From Mariprofundus erugo (GTDB taxonomy: Bacteria > Pseudomonadota > Zetaproteobacteria > Mariprofundales > Mariprofundaceae), in NCBI RefSeq assembly GCF_005818865.1, contig NZ_VBRY01000002.1:186001-250000 (forward strand): DNA of 64,000 bases, written 5' to 3'. The notes under the pieces are model-generated. The model saw only the letters and a program-made list of their open reading frames with translations, searched no databases and was not told where the DNA came from. The translations under genes were made by a program, and so were the position numbers. Positions 37,598-46,732 of this stretch are shown piece by piece. Each line of letters starts with the position of its first letter. Positions within the stretch are counted from its first letter, which is position 1.

Positions 37598-38261
37598 CAG
37601 TCAGCAGATAACCCTGCCCACGCAGTGTGTGCAGCAGCTGTTGTTCGAAACCCTTGTCGATCTTTGAACGCAGATGGCTGATATACACATCAATGACGTT
37701 ACTTTCCGGGTCAAAATTCATATCCCACACATGCTCTCCGATCAGGGTACGGGACAGAACCTTGCCGGGATTACGCATCAGGTACTCAAGCAGTGCATAC
37801 TCTTTGGTGGTCAGGCGAATGGAGCTGCCCTCGCGGCTGACGCGGCGGCTGATCGGATCAAGCTCAAGATCCCCGACCTTCAGAATCGGCGACTTGCTCT
37901 CGGATTTGCGCCGTAACAGCGCCCGCACCCGGGCCAGCAACTCTTCAAAGGCAAACGGCTTGGCAAGATAGTCATCTGCTCCGGCATCAAGGCCGCGCAC
38001 CTTATCCTCAACCGAGTCACGCGCTGTCAACATCAGCACCGGTGTGGAGACGCCGCTCGCACGCAATTCACGGCAAACCACAATGCCATTCTTTTTCGGC
38101 AGCATCAGATCCAGAATGATAAGATCGTAATCGTTAACCTCAGCCAGAAACTCGCCATCCTCTCCGTCATAGGAGACGTCGACCGCATGCCCCTCTTCCT
38201 TCAGCCCTTTCTGAATAAAATGCGCTACGCGCTCTTCATCTTCAACCACCAGAATCTTCAT
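37578..38261 (-). CDS. OmpR/PhoB-family response regulator
   Basis: The 227-residue regulator has a receiver domain with acidic pair E7/D8, phospho-acceptor D51 (LIILDLMLPKKNG), T79 and K101 (LAKPF), followed by a winged-helix domain (LTTKEYALLEYLMRNPGKVLSR and VDVYISHLRSKID). It forms an operon with the downstream kinase gene. Targets are unknown; copper or envelope-stress responses are common for such CusR/QseB-like pairs, but nothing adjacent confirms that. Confidence 0.94.
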   Translation of the reverse strand: MKILVVEDEERVAHFIQKGLKEEGHAVDVSYDGEDGEFLAEVNDYDLIILDLMLPKKNGIVVCRELRASGVSTPVLMLTARDSVEDKVRGLDAGADDYLAKPFAFEELLARVRALLRRKSESKSPILKVGDLELDPISRRVSREGSSIRLTTKEYALLEYLMRNPGKVLSRTLIGEHVWDMNFDPESNVIDVYISHLRSKIDKGFEQQLLHTLRGQGYLLTDDTPPA

Positions 38262-38329
38262 GCGGCTTAGTGTAGCATCCCCCCTGTCATTTCGAGAAGC
38301 ATCAATTTCGCCACAGGCAGGAGTGCATC

Positions 38330-38935
38330 ATGGAATATAAAATTGTCAGCAAAAAACCGGTATATCAGGGTTTTTTTTCCATGGATGTGTGTACCGTCGA
38401 GCATGAGCGCTTCGATGGTCACATGCAGACCATCGTGCGTGAAAATATGGAGCGGGGAGATGCGGCGGCGATGCTGTTGTTCGACCCGGCCACAGATCAG
38501 GTGCTGTTGCTGGAACAGTTCCGCATTGGCCCGGCCATGCGCGATGATAACCCGTGGCTGATTGAAATTGTCGCCGGTATTGTCGATGCGGGAGAAAGCA
38601 TCGAGCAGGCGATTATGCGCGAGGCGCACGAGGAATCCGGCTTTGTTCCCTATCAAACGACCTGGCTGGGCCGCTACTACACCACGCCGGGCGCCTGCTC
38701 CGAGCGGATTGATCTCTTTCTCGGACTGGTTGACAGCACCGCTCCGGTTGGCGATGGCGGTGGCATCGCCGATGAACACGAGGATATCCGTATCAGCTGG
38801 GTTTCACGTACGGCCGCCATGCAGATGCTGGCGGAAGGACGCATTGCATCCGGTGCCCCGATGCTGGCGATGCTGCTTGCTTTCGGCACTCCCGGCATCG
38901 TCAATCAGCAGCTTTTGCAAACACCGCAAGCGTAA
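38330..38935 (+). CDS. nudF: Nudix hydrolase, ADP-ribose pyrophosphatase type
   Basis: The 201-residue protein has a complete Nudix box at 83-104 (G-x5-E-x7-REAHEESG). The upstream QVLLLEQFRIGPAM and the downstream YTTPGACSERI match NudF/TrgB ADP-ribose pyrophosphatases, which split ADP-ribose to AMP and ribose 5-phosphate. The gene is divergent from the two-component operon. Confidence 0.88.
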   Translation: MEYKIVSKKPVYQGFFSMDVCTVEHERFDGHMQTIVRENMERGDAAAMLLFDPATDQVLLLEQFRIGPAMRDDNPWLIEIVAGIVDAGESIEQAIMREAHEESGFVPYQTTWLGRYYTTPGACSERIDLFLGLVDSTAPVGDGGGIADEHEDIRISWVSRTAAMQMLAEGRIASGAPMLAMLLAFGTPGIVNQQLLQTPQA

Positions 38936-39007
38936 ACAGGAGGCATGCCGGGATAAGGTGCAACGCTTTTAGCTTGTCTGACCTGCCGGCGCGATTAGCC
39001 TGACGCG

Positions 39008-40366
39008 ATGAGCGAATTATCCACCCCCACAGTGACTATTATCGGCGCGGGCCTGGCCGGCTCCGAAGCCGCCTGGCAGCTGGCCCGGCGCGGCATCCGG
39101 GTCCGATTGCACGAGATGCGGCCACAGTTGATGACGCCGGCCCATAAAACCGGCAACTGCGCCGAGCTTGTCTGCTCGAACACATTCCGCGCCGATCACC
39201 TGGAAAATGCCGTCGGCCTGCTGCATGAAGAGATGCGCCGGCTGGACTCGCTGATCATGCGCTGTGGCGATGAGGCCCGCATTCCTGCCGGTACAGCTCT
39301 GGCTGTGGATCGCGAGCAGTTTTCCGAACTCGTAACCCGCGCATTAAAAAATGAGCCGCTGATTGAGTTTGTCGACGGTGAAGTCACCGAAATTCCGGCC
39401 GAAGGCCTGGTATTGATCGCATCCGGCCCACTGACCAGCGATACACTGTATGAACGCATCAAGGAGCTGACCGGCGAAGACCGGCTCTGTTTCTTTGACG
39501 CGATTGCGCCGGTCGTGGATGCCGAGTCCATCAATATGGATGTGGCTTTCTGGAAAAACCGTTACGACAAAAATGTCGAAGAGGGTGAGGCTGGTGACTA
39601 CCTCAACTGCCCGATGAATGAACAGCAGTACAAAACATTCATCGCCGAGCTGGTGGCCGCAGAAAAGGTCGCCTTCAAGGGCTTTGAGGATATCCCCTTT
39701 TTCGACGGCTGCATGCCGATCGAGGAGATGGCGGAACGGGGTGAGGATACCCCTCGCTTCGGCCCGATGAAACCGGTCGGCCTGGATCACCCGGAAACCG
39801 GCGAGCGCTATTACGCCGTCGTACAGCTCAGGCGCGACAATCGCATGGGCAGCCTGCTGAATATGGTCGGCTTCCAGACCAAGATGACCTATGGTGAGCA
39901 GAAACGGGTTTTCACCACCATTCCGGGACTCGAAAATGCCGAGTTCTTCAGACTTGGCTCATTGCATCGCAATACCTTCATCAAATCCCCTGCACTGCTC
40001 GATGGCACCCTGCGGCTGAAGAGTGATCCGCGCATTCTGTTTGCCGGCCAGATTACCGGTGTGGAAGGTTATGTCGAATCGGCAAGTATGGGGCTGATGG
40101 CAGGGCGTTTTCTGGCCGACATCGCCTGCGGCCGCGAGCCCGTCGCCCCCCCCTCCGATACCGCTCATGGCGCCCTGCTGGCCCATATTTCGCAAACACG
40201 GGTCGAGGATTTCCAGCCGATGAATATCAACTTCGGCCTGTTGCCAGCCGGTAAAAAGCGCGATGGGAAGCGCCGCTTCTCACGTGCCGAGCGCCGCCAT
40301 GCCGTATCCGATCGCGCACTGGCTGTGCTGGATCAGTGGCTAAAGGAGCAGCCCCAGGCCGAATAG
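39008..40366 (+). CDS. trmFO: tRNA uracil-54 C5-methyltransferase, folate/FAD type
   Basis: TrmFO makes ribothymidine at tRNA position 54 using methylene-THF and FADH2. The 452-residue protein starts with a dinucleotide-binding [14 protein letters not shown] and HEMRP, then [14 protein letters not shown] with C51 and C56. A further cysteine is in [24 protein letters not shown] is the typical C-terminal FAD signature. This route is common in Firmicutes, Alpha- and Deltaproteobacteria and replaces the SAM-dependent TrmA of E. coli, which helps place the organism. Confidence 0.96.
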   Translation: MSELSTPTVTIIGAGLAGSEAAWQLARRGIRVRLHEMRPQLMTPAHKTGNCAELVCSNTFRADHLENAVGLLHEEMRRLDSLIMRCGDEARIPAGTALAVDREQFSELVTRALKNEPLIEFVDGEVTEIPAEGLVLIASGPLTSDTLYERIKELTGEDRLCFFDAIAPVVDAESINMDVAFWKNRYDKNVEEGEAGDYLNCPMNEQQYKTFIAELVAAEKVAFKGFEDIPFFDGCMPIEEMAERGEDTPRFGPMKPVGLDHPETGERYYAVVQLRRDNRMGSLLNMVGFQTKMTYGEQKRVFTTIPGLENAEFFRLGSLHRNTFIKSPALLDGTLRLKSDPRILFAGQITGVEGYVESASMGLMAGRFLADIACGREPVAPPSDTAHGALLAHISQTRVEDFQPMNINFGLLPAGKKRDGKRRFSRAERRHAVSDRALAVLDQWLKEQPQAE

Positions 40367-40405
40367 GTACTCTGCACCGGCAAGGGATACGCTGACGTAT
40401 TCAGA

Positions 40406-40420
40406 TGACGCCAGGCGTCA
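40406..40420. terminator. Small palindrome between convergent trmFO and hda
   Basis: TGACGC-CAG-GCGTCA forms a six-base-pair stem between the converging genes and includes the hda stop codon. No T run follows, so a termination role is only possible. Confidence 0.3.
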
Positions 40421-41137
40421 GTGGTTCTGCTGCTCCAGCTCCTCGGCCATGCCGGTCAGCTGCTGTTTCAACCATACAGGCCCCGGCCGCAGGTGCTGCT
40501 CAAACGAGCGCAGCTCCAGCTCTTTCAGGGCCGGAATGAGAATATCCAGGCGACGGGGCAGATAGGTCAGCATCGTCTGCAGCACCTGCTGGCGAATATC
40601 CCACTGCAGACGACCGGCACTGCTGTGCAGTATTTCGAGCAAGGCATCGTCATCCGGAGGAGGGGCCAGCGTACACTGCTTCATCGCCAGCAAGCGCGAA
40701 GAGAGCTCCGGCGGCAATGAGGAAAGCTCCCCTCGCCATGCCATCGCCAGCGGTCGCTGCAACTCACGGGCCCGCTCAACACAATGGAACAGCGCCTGCG
40801 CCACCGCCACCTCCAGCGTACCGGCCTCGACATCGAGCAGCCACATCGTCTGCCCCTGCAGTCTGATCAGCCACTGCTCAACCAGCTGCCAGGCCGTCAA
40901 ACGGCCGGCTGAGGCCGCAATATCCAGAGGCACAATGGTGCCGCTCTCACGCCCGACCGTACGCAGGAGGTGCGTTTTGCCAGCCGGCTCCTGCGAACGC
41001 AGCCATAAAGAACCGCCATGCACCGACCACAGCGCCATGCTGTTACAGGCATCCTCGACGCCATCATGGCGTATCCACGCACCATAGTCATAACTGACAG
41101 GGATACTCAGAGCCAACCGCATCTGTATCTTACTCAT
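40418..41137 (-). CDS. hda: DnaA-related protein, Hda-like
   Basis: Hda binds the beta clamp and triggers ATP hydrolysis by DnaA. The start at ATG 41137 overlaps the pgsA stop (ATGA) and gives 239 residues. An N-terminal clamp-binding-like IQMRLAL precedes an AAA+ core. The P-loop is degenerate (SQEPAGKTHLL, first Gly replaced by Ser) and Walker B is MWLLDVEA with a single Asp. The C-terminal helical lid (LPRRLDILIPALKELE) is typical. pgsA-hda linkage supports the call. Confidence 0.85.
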   Translation of the reverse strand: MSKIQMRLALSIPVSYDYGAWIRHDGVEDACNSMALWSVHGGSLWLRSQEPAGKTHLLRTVGRESGTIVPLDIAASAGRLTAWQLVEQWLIRLQGQTMWLLDVEAGTLEVAVAQALFHCVERARELQRPLAMAWRGELSSLPPELSSRLLAMKQCTLAPPPDDDALLEILHSSAGRLQWDIRQQVLQTMLTYLPRRLDILIPALKELELRSFEQHLRPGPVWLKQQLTGMAEELEQQNH

Positions 41138-41691
41138 GGCTTTTCCGCACGCACGGCCTTCTGCATCCACAACACCATATACTGGAGACCGGAAATACAG
41201 GTAAAGGCAAAGGTAAACCAGGTCACCAGCTCAAGCACCATAACACCGGGCTGCTGCCAGGCCATATCCGCCAATACGCACAGCACCAGCATAATTTGCA
41301 GGAACGTGGTAATTTTGGAGGTGAATAACGGCGTCATCTCCAGCTTGTGGGTGACCATTTCATAGGCTGTTGCACCAAGAATGATGACCATATCGCGAAA
41401 CACGACAGCCAGAAACAGAAAGGTCGGTATATGACCGAGAAAATAGAGCGCCACAATCGTACTGATCAGCATCAGCTTGTCGGCCAGCGGGTCCATAAAT
41501 GCGCCAACGGTGCTGCGCTGGTTAAGCAGACGGGCAATGGCACCGTCCAGCATATCGGTAATGCCTGCAATACCCATCAGAAGCAGGGCCATCACCGCCT
41601 CCCTCTCGAGAATCGCATAGACAATAAAGGGCGTAATAATAATACGCGCCAGCGTCAGAATATTGGGAATATTGAGGATACGATCCTGCAT
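41134..41691 (-). CDS. pgsA: Phosphatidylglycerophosphate-synthase-type CDP-alcohol phosphatidyltransferase
   Basis: This membrane enzyme makes phosphatidylglycerol phosphate from CDP-diacylglycerol. The ATG at 41691 shares one base with the upstream stop and gives 185 residues. The CDP-alcohol motif D46-x2-DG-x2-AR-x8-G-x3-D-x3-D is complete (DMLDGAIARLL to DPLADK). Four to five membrane helices are visible. The N-terminal NIPNILTLARI is characteristic of PgsA. Confidence 0.92.
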   Translation of the reverse strand: MQDRILNIPNILTLARIIITPFIVYAILEREAVMALLLMGIAGITDMLDGAIARLLNQRSTVGAFMDPLADKLMLISTIVALYFLGHIPTFLFLAVVFRDMVIILGATAYEMVTHKLEMTPLFTSKITTFLQIMLVLCVLADMAWQQPGVMVLELVTWFTFAFTCISGLQYMVLWMQKAVRAEKP

Positions 41692-42695
41692 CACCGGGTT
41701 GGCAACTCCTGTTGGGCCACCCAACCCTCAATGGTCGGAGTTAAGGACATGCCCCGGCGCCGGAACCACTCGCCCAGCCACTGATCATCGGCCCCTTTCA
41801 GGTGCAGTCGGTACTGCTGACCATCCTGATTCACCTGCCTGAGCGAGAGATCAAGGATACGCCTGTCATGACGCAGCTCATCCTCAAACAGAATCTGCTC
41901 GGGCAAAGAGGCCTGCCGCTGCACCTTCAGCAACAGATAACCATCCTGCACCGGCGGTACAACCGGCAGTGCCGCACCGGCGATGGCAGCTGGCTCCTGT
42001 GATGATGCATCATCCGCCACCGGAACAGCTGCGGGCTCAACATAGCTGTCACGCGCACGCAACAACACTTCATCCAGCCATGGTGTCAGCTGTGCAACCG
42101 GATCACCGGAACCGAGCGTACGTGTTTCTGCATACTCGCCCAGTGGCGTATTACCCCGCACACTCAGGCTGACCGTACGCCCGTCCAGCCAGTGCCATGC
42201 CACAATCAGACCGGAAGCGCTGTCATCCAGGACAAAACCATCCTCCGCAGCAACCTCGCGCGCATGCTGTTCAAGCAGTGCCGCCGATTCTGTCATGGTA
42301 CGACCTGCCGCACTTTGCAGCTCGACACTCAAATGCCATGCAGGCTGCTCTGTAATAACAGGGATGTTATTCGCCTTGAGCCAGGCAAAAACACGGCGTG
42401 GTTGAAAGTCGACGGTCACACCACTCTCACCCGGGATCGCTCGCTGCACCAGCGTAATCGCCTTTACATTGCCGGGGACGTTACGACGGGAGTGAACCGG
42501 CACAATGCGCTGAATCAGTCGCGGCAGTGCCAGCTCTGCAGCGCCGGTAATATTGGTCTGCAACGAGGCAAGGGTGCTCCCCTGAGCCTCATCCGGCTCC
42601 ACCAGCACCTGCATGCGGCTATCCGGCGCAGCCCATGCCGTCTCAACAGCCAGGCAAAGCGCCATCACACAAGCGGTAAAAAGATAGCGTGCCAT
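41691..42695 (-). CDS. DUF2066-family periplasmic protein
   Basis: The 334-residue protein has a Sec signal peptide (1-22, ending TAWA). The mature part shows the DUF2066 pattern: repeated short domains with SVELQSAAGRTMTESAALLE and YLLLKVQRQASLPEQ. No catalytic motif is visible. DUF2066 genes often lie next to purM, hda or pgsA in proteobacteria, as here. Function is unknown. It shares one base with sspB (TAATG) and one with pgsA. Confidence 0.75.
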   Translation of the reverse strand: MARYLFTACVMALCLAVETAWAAPDSRMQVLVEPDEAQGSTLASLQTNITGAAELALPRLIQRIVPVHSRRNVPGNVKAITLVQRAIPGESGVTVDFQPRRVFAWLKANNIPVITEQPAWHLSVELQSAAGRTMTESAALLEQHAREVAAEDGFVLDDSASGLIVAWHWLDGRTVSLSVRGNTPLGEYAETRTLGSGDPVAQLTPWLDEVLLRARDSYVEPAAVPVADDASSQEPAAIAGAALPVVPPVQDGYLLLKVQRQASLPEQILFEDELRHDRRILDLSLRQVNQDGQQYRLHLKGADDQWLGEWFRRRGMSLTPTIEGWVAQQELPTR

Positions 42696-43201
42696 TATTT
42701 AACCACACGCAAATGACTGGTTTTACGCTCTTTCGGTGTCTCGCCGGTCGGCGTGTTGCCACCCTCAATCACCGTCATCGATGCTGACGAGCCATGCTCT
42801 GCGGCCACAGAGCCCGCATCACCGCCCTCTTCATCCGGCATATTTTCCTGCAGCGCATCGACAATCGTACGAATCACCTCAGGCACACTCTCATCCCAGA
42901 TAATACCCTGCTCAAGCTCACCTTCAGGCTGATAGGCAGCCCATATGGTATGCATTGGAATACGGCAGGAGAAAATACGCCCTGAAAATGAAAAATCGGA
43001 GTCCAGCCGGTCGTCGCGGATATGGATCTGCTGAGGCATGCGCATATTCAGCACCAGACGCAGCGCAGGATCCCCTTTCAGGTTATCGGGCACCACCACC
43101 TCATCACGAGTCGCATCCACAACAATATATATGCGGCCGTAACGGTTAAAATACTCCCGTAACTGCTTGGCCTTGACCGCATCCGAAAAGCTAAGACTCA
43201 T
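42695..43201 (-). CDS. sspB: SspB-like ClpXP adaptor
   Basis: SspB delivers ssrA-tagged proteins to ClpXP. The ATG at 43201 follows GGAGGT; a longer frame overlaps rnpB. The 168-residue protein has a compact N-terminal fold (KQLREYFNRYGRIYIVVDAT and IWDESVPE) and a flexible tail that ends in HLRVVK. The LRVVK end matches the ClpX-docking XB motif of E. coli SspB. It is the first gene of sspB-DUF2066-pgsA-hda. Confidence 0.88.
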   Translation of the reverse strand: MSLSFSDAVKAKQLREYFNRYGRIYIVVDATRDEVVVPDNLKGDPALRLVLNMRMPQQIHIRDDRLDSDFSFSGRIFSCRIPMHTIWAAYQPEGELEQGIIWDESVPEVIRTIVDALQENMPDEEGGDAGSVAAEHGSSASMTVIEGGNTPTGETPKERKTSHLRVVK

Positions 43202-43255
43202 GGTGGTACCTCCAGTGCAGCCCAAGGCTAACGGCAAAGAAGGGGAAGATAAAAT

Positions 43256-43622
<367 letters not shown>

Positions 43623-43710
43623 CGGCGAAGTGTAGGAAATTTATCCCTCCGGCGCACCCGGATCTTTTTCTTTCAGCGCTACAGCACCCTCACTGCAGCA
43701 CTGAGGCTGA

Positions 43711-44214
43711 TCACTCGACGCGATAAATGGCCGTACCCGCGATCAGATCATGCAGCGGACTACGCTCCCGGCTGATCGCCATGGTGGCCATACTGACGGC
43801 CGGCACCACCGCCGCGACAAAGAAGAGAAAGTGGCCGGTGTCGCGGGTGATCAGGTACCAGAGCGTCATCCCGAGCGAGAGCCATGTGATCATCAGGGCA
43901 ATAAAGCGCACCGATGCGGCAAACCAGGTCAACGGATCACCACTGTCAGCAACCACGACACGCAACTTCCACGGCCGCATGCCGGTCGTAGCCCCCCCTT
44001 TGACCCAGAAACCGACAAAATAGGCATAGGCAATCACGATCTCCAGACTCCCCTTCAGCCACTGCTGCATAGGACCGAGCTGATTCTCAACCGCAGTAAT
44101 CAGGCTGAAGGCAATAAAAAGAAGACCGAAAAGAATCAGCACATCATATCCGCTGGCCAGCAAACGAATACCAATACCGACCTTTACCCCTTTCTTGCGT
44201 TTGATTTCAGCCAT
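43711..44214 (-). CDS. RDD-family membrane protein
   Basis: The ATG at 44214 gives 167 residues; a longer frame lies inside znuB. The RDD pattern is visible: an N-terminal IRLLASGYDVLIL helix with the R and D positions, a middle KGGATTGMRPWKLRVV segment, and the C-terminal LHDLIAGTAIYRV. Three or four membrane helices are predicted by eye. RDD proteins have been linked to ion transport, but most are uncharacterised. It overlaps znuB by 31 bases and precedes rnpB. Confidence 0.85.
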   Translation of the reverse strand: MAEIKRKKGVKVGIGIRLLASGYDVLILFGLLFIAFSLITAVENQLGPMQQWLKGSLEIVIAYAYFVGFWVKGGATTGMRPWKLRVVVADSGDPLTWFAASVRFIALMITWLSLGMTLWYLITRDTGHFLFFVAAVVPAVSMATMAISRERSPLHDLIAGTAIYRVE

Positions 44215-45026
44215 ACCACCCCCCAGTTCGAAGCCCAACTTAATACAAAAAGAATACACAGTGCCATCACAACCGAAGCGCCCGATGGCCACTCCAGTGC
44301 ATACGACCAAAGCAGACCAATCCACGTGCCAAGCAGAGAGAACAGTGTCGACAGCAGCCACAAGCCCCCCAGTGAACGCCCCCACAGCCAGGCACATGCG
44401 GCAGGCAACACCATCAGGCCGGCAGTCAGCACGATACCCGCCAGCTTGACGCAAAGAATTACAGTCAGGCCCACCAGCCCGTAGAGCAGCAGACGCAAAC
44501 CGGCCACAGGCAGCCCTGAGGCTTCGGCCGTGACCGCATCAAAAGCAATGCTCCACCATGCCCTCGAGGCCAGCGCCAGGGTTACCAGCACAAAACCGGC
44601 AAGCAGATACAACCAGAAACGATCCTCGCCTGAAACGGTCAGAATATTCCCAAACAACAGACCGAAAAGGTCCACCCGGGCACTGCTGGCTGAGGAGATC
44701 AAAATAATCCCCAGCGCCATACTGCCGGCAAACAACATCCCCGTACCGGCATCCTCGGAGATCCCCTTGCTGCGCGGCATCAGCGCCAGCAGCAACGCAA
44801 CCAGCACGGCAAACAGGGTGGCTGTCGGCAACAGTGGCAGGGAAAGCGTCACTGCAAGTCCCAGTCCGGCCAGCGAGGCGTGTGAGACGCCGACCGTCAG
44901 ATAGGAGAGGCGGTGGGCCATCACCATCACCGACATCGAGGCTGTGACCACGGCAATCAACAGCGATGGCAACAGCGCATCAAGCATCACCGGGCTGGCA
45001 AAAAACGAGCGCAGCAGATCAAGCAT
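44184..45026 (-). CDS. znuB: Zinc/manganese-type ABC transporter permease
   Basis: The ATG at 45026 lies after AGGAGATC and gives 280 residues with about eight membrane helices. The coupling region is HASLAGLGLAV (ABC-3 family: SH-x-G), and VKLAGIVLTAGLMVLPAA is the conserved C-terminal signature. It forms the membrane channel with the adjacent ATPase and binding protein. Zinc is most likely, but Mn or Fe transporters of this family cannot be excluded. The gene symbol reflects family. Confidence 0.85.
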   Translation of the reverse strand: MLDLLRSFFASPVMLDALLPSLLIAVVTASMSVMVMAHRLSYLTVGVSHASLAGLGLAVTLSLPLLPTATLFAVLVALLLALMPRSKGISEDAGTGMLFAGSMALGIILISSASSARVDLFGLLFGNILTVSGEDRFWLYLLAGFVLVTLALASRAWWSIAFDAVTAEASGLPVAGLRLLLYGLVGLTVILCVKLAGIVLTAGLMVLPAACAWLWGRSLGGLWLLSTLFSLLGTWIGLLWSYALEWPSGASVVMALCILFVLSWASNWGVVWLKSNARKG

Positions 45027-45807
45027 CCTGATCTCCTGCCACTCCGCAACCGATACATCCGGCATCATGCGAAACAATATGGATGCGATCACCATACATC
45101 GCCCGCCATATCTCATCGGGAATATTTTCACCGCGCATGGCGTGATAGTGGATTTTTCCGTTCAGGCAGGCGACCGAGTCCACGTGTGAGCTGATCGCAG
45201 CGATATCGTGCTCCACCATAATGACAGCCATGCCGGTCTCATCACACAATCGCCGCAACAATTTGAACAGCTTTTCCTGGCGCACACTGTCAAGCGCCGC
45301 CGATGGCTCATCCAGCAACAACAGGCGTGGCTTGCGCACCAGCGCGCGCGCCAGCCGCACCCGCTGCCGCTGACCACCGGAAAGATGGCGGAAATCGGCA
45401 TCGGCATGCGCCTCCATATCCAGCAGCGCCAGCGCCTCGCCGATGGCCGCACTGCGCACCGAGCGCTGCCAGGGTCGATTATAGGCGGGCAACCCCATCG
45501 CAACGACATCGCGCACCCGCATCGGCATCGATGGCTGGTGATCATGCAGCTGATGCAAAAAGCCGATCTCACGCAACAGCTGCAGATGGTTGAAACGGCG
45601 CAGACACTGGCCCATCAGGTCAATATGGCCGGCATCCGGTCGGCTCAGGCCGGCCACCATATTCAACAGCGTACTTTTGCCCGCCCCGTTCGGCCCGACA
45701 ATGCCCAGAAAATGGCCTGCTTCAAGCGTCAGGCATATATCATCCAGCACCGGATGATCCGGCGGGCCAAGGCGAAGATGATTGATCTGAACGACAGGTG
45801 CAGTCAT
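45019..45807 (-). CDS. znuC: Zinc/manganese-type ABC transporter ATPase
   Basis: The ATG at 45807 shares a base with the znuA stop (TGATG) and gives 262 residues. Walker A is GPNGAGKST, the signature is LSGGQRQR, Walker B is LLLLDEPSAALD, and the H-loop is MVEHD. The tail (SHDAGCIGCGVAG) contains two cysteines that might bind metal. It overlaps znuB by eight bases. Confidence 0.9.
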   Translation of the reverse strand: MTAPVVQINHLRLGPPDHPVLDDICLTLEAGHFLGIVGPNGAGKSTLLNMVAGLSRPDAGHIDLMGQCLRRFNHLQLLREIGFLHQLHDHQPSMPMRVRDVVAMGLPAYNRPWQRSVRSAAIGEALALLDMEAHADADFRHLSGGQRQRVRLARALVRKPRLLLLDEPSAALDSVRQEKLFKLLRRLCDETGMAVIMVEHDIAAISSHVDSVACLNGKIHYHAMRGENIPDEIWRAMYGDRIHIVSHDAGCIGCGVAGDQDA

Positions 45808-46625
45808 CACTGCCCGTGCAGGCGATCGATATTTTCCTGCATCAGTGCCGGCCATGACACACCGCACTGCCCCAGCACATCGAGCGTCACCCGATGAGCA
45901 GGCGTTTCGGCATGAGCCGCCAGCCAGTCCAGCGCCTTGCTGTCATGACCACGATCACCCAGCAGCCACACCCCCGGATGCTGATGCATTTTCGTCAGCG
46001 CATCCTCCAGCATATGAGGGCCATACTCATGGCCGTGATGCCCCGATTCGAGCACCGCAAGAACCGGCACCCCCATCTCGTCAAGCAGATGGCCCCATGC
46101 CGGATGCTGCATCATCACACCTGTCTGCCGGGCAGACTGCAACTGCTGCCGCCACAACTGCTCGATTTGCGTCACCTGCGCGAGCGCCTGCGCCAGGTTA
46201 CTCCTGATTCTCGCTTCACTCGCCGGCTCCCGACTGATCAGTGCCTGCGCAATCTCTGGCAAAACCCGGCGCACCTCGGCAGGGCTGACCCAGCCATGAT
46301 CCCGTTGCGGCCAAAGATCCAGCACACCGGATTGAGCCGCCAGCAACGGCCAGCCACCATCGTCACGCGAGGCACGGATAAACAGATCGCTCTTCCTTAA
46401 GCGCTCCACCATGCGCGGCTGCATCTGAAAGTGATGCGGATCAGCTCCTGCGGGTAACAGACAGAAGAGCTCTGCCCGCTCATCGAGCATCGAAACCAGA
46501 CCCGCCAGAGGAGGAAGCGTTACAGCCACTGTCGTTGCACTCGCAACAGCCGGCAGCGCCCCTGAAAACAGGGCTCCCAGCAGCAGTAACCGCAAAAGTG
46601 AAAAACATGCACGCATGGCCGGCAT
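45807..46625 (-). CDS. znuA: Periplasmic metal-binding protein (ZnuA-like)
   Basis: The 272-residue protein has a signal peptide (about 1-29, ending AVASA). Metal-binding family motifs are AGADPHHFQMQP, HPAWGHLL and a His-rich SGHHGHEYGP segment. The His-rich loop is short compared with E. coli ZnuA. It delivers metal to the ZnuBC-type permease encoded downstream. An alternative start is ATG 46616. No clear Zur box was found in the divergent region upstream. Confidence 0.87.
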   Translation of the reverse strand: MPAMRACFSLLRLLLLGALFSGALPAVASATTVAVTLPPLAGLVSMLDERAELFCLLPAGADPHHFQMQPRMVERLRKSDLFIRASRDDGGWPLLAAQSGVLDLWPQRDHGWVSPAEVRRVLPEIAQALISREPASEARIRSNLAQALAQVTQIEQLWRQQLQSARQTGVMMQHPAWGHLLDEMGVPVLAVLESGHHGHEYGPHMLEDALTKMHQHPGVWLLGDRGHDSKALDWLAAHAETPAHRVTLDVLGQCGVSWPALMQENIDRLHGQ

Positions 46626-46732
46626 GCTATGGGGCCACGGAATAAATGCACCCTGAAGTTTTTACCCGCCGGGTATGATCAGCAGCACAGACACTTGCGC
46701 CGCCCCCCATTTCAGTGAACACTGTCAAGCCT

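Noticed and set aside
46626-46732. Possible Zur operator upstream of znuA
   Set aside because: The only palindrome (ACCCG-C-CGGGT) does not resemble the AT-rich Zur box.
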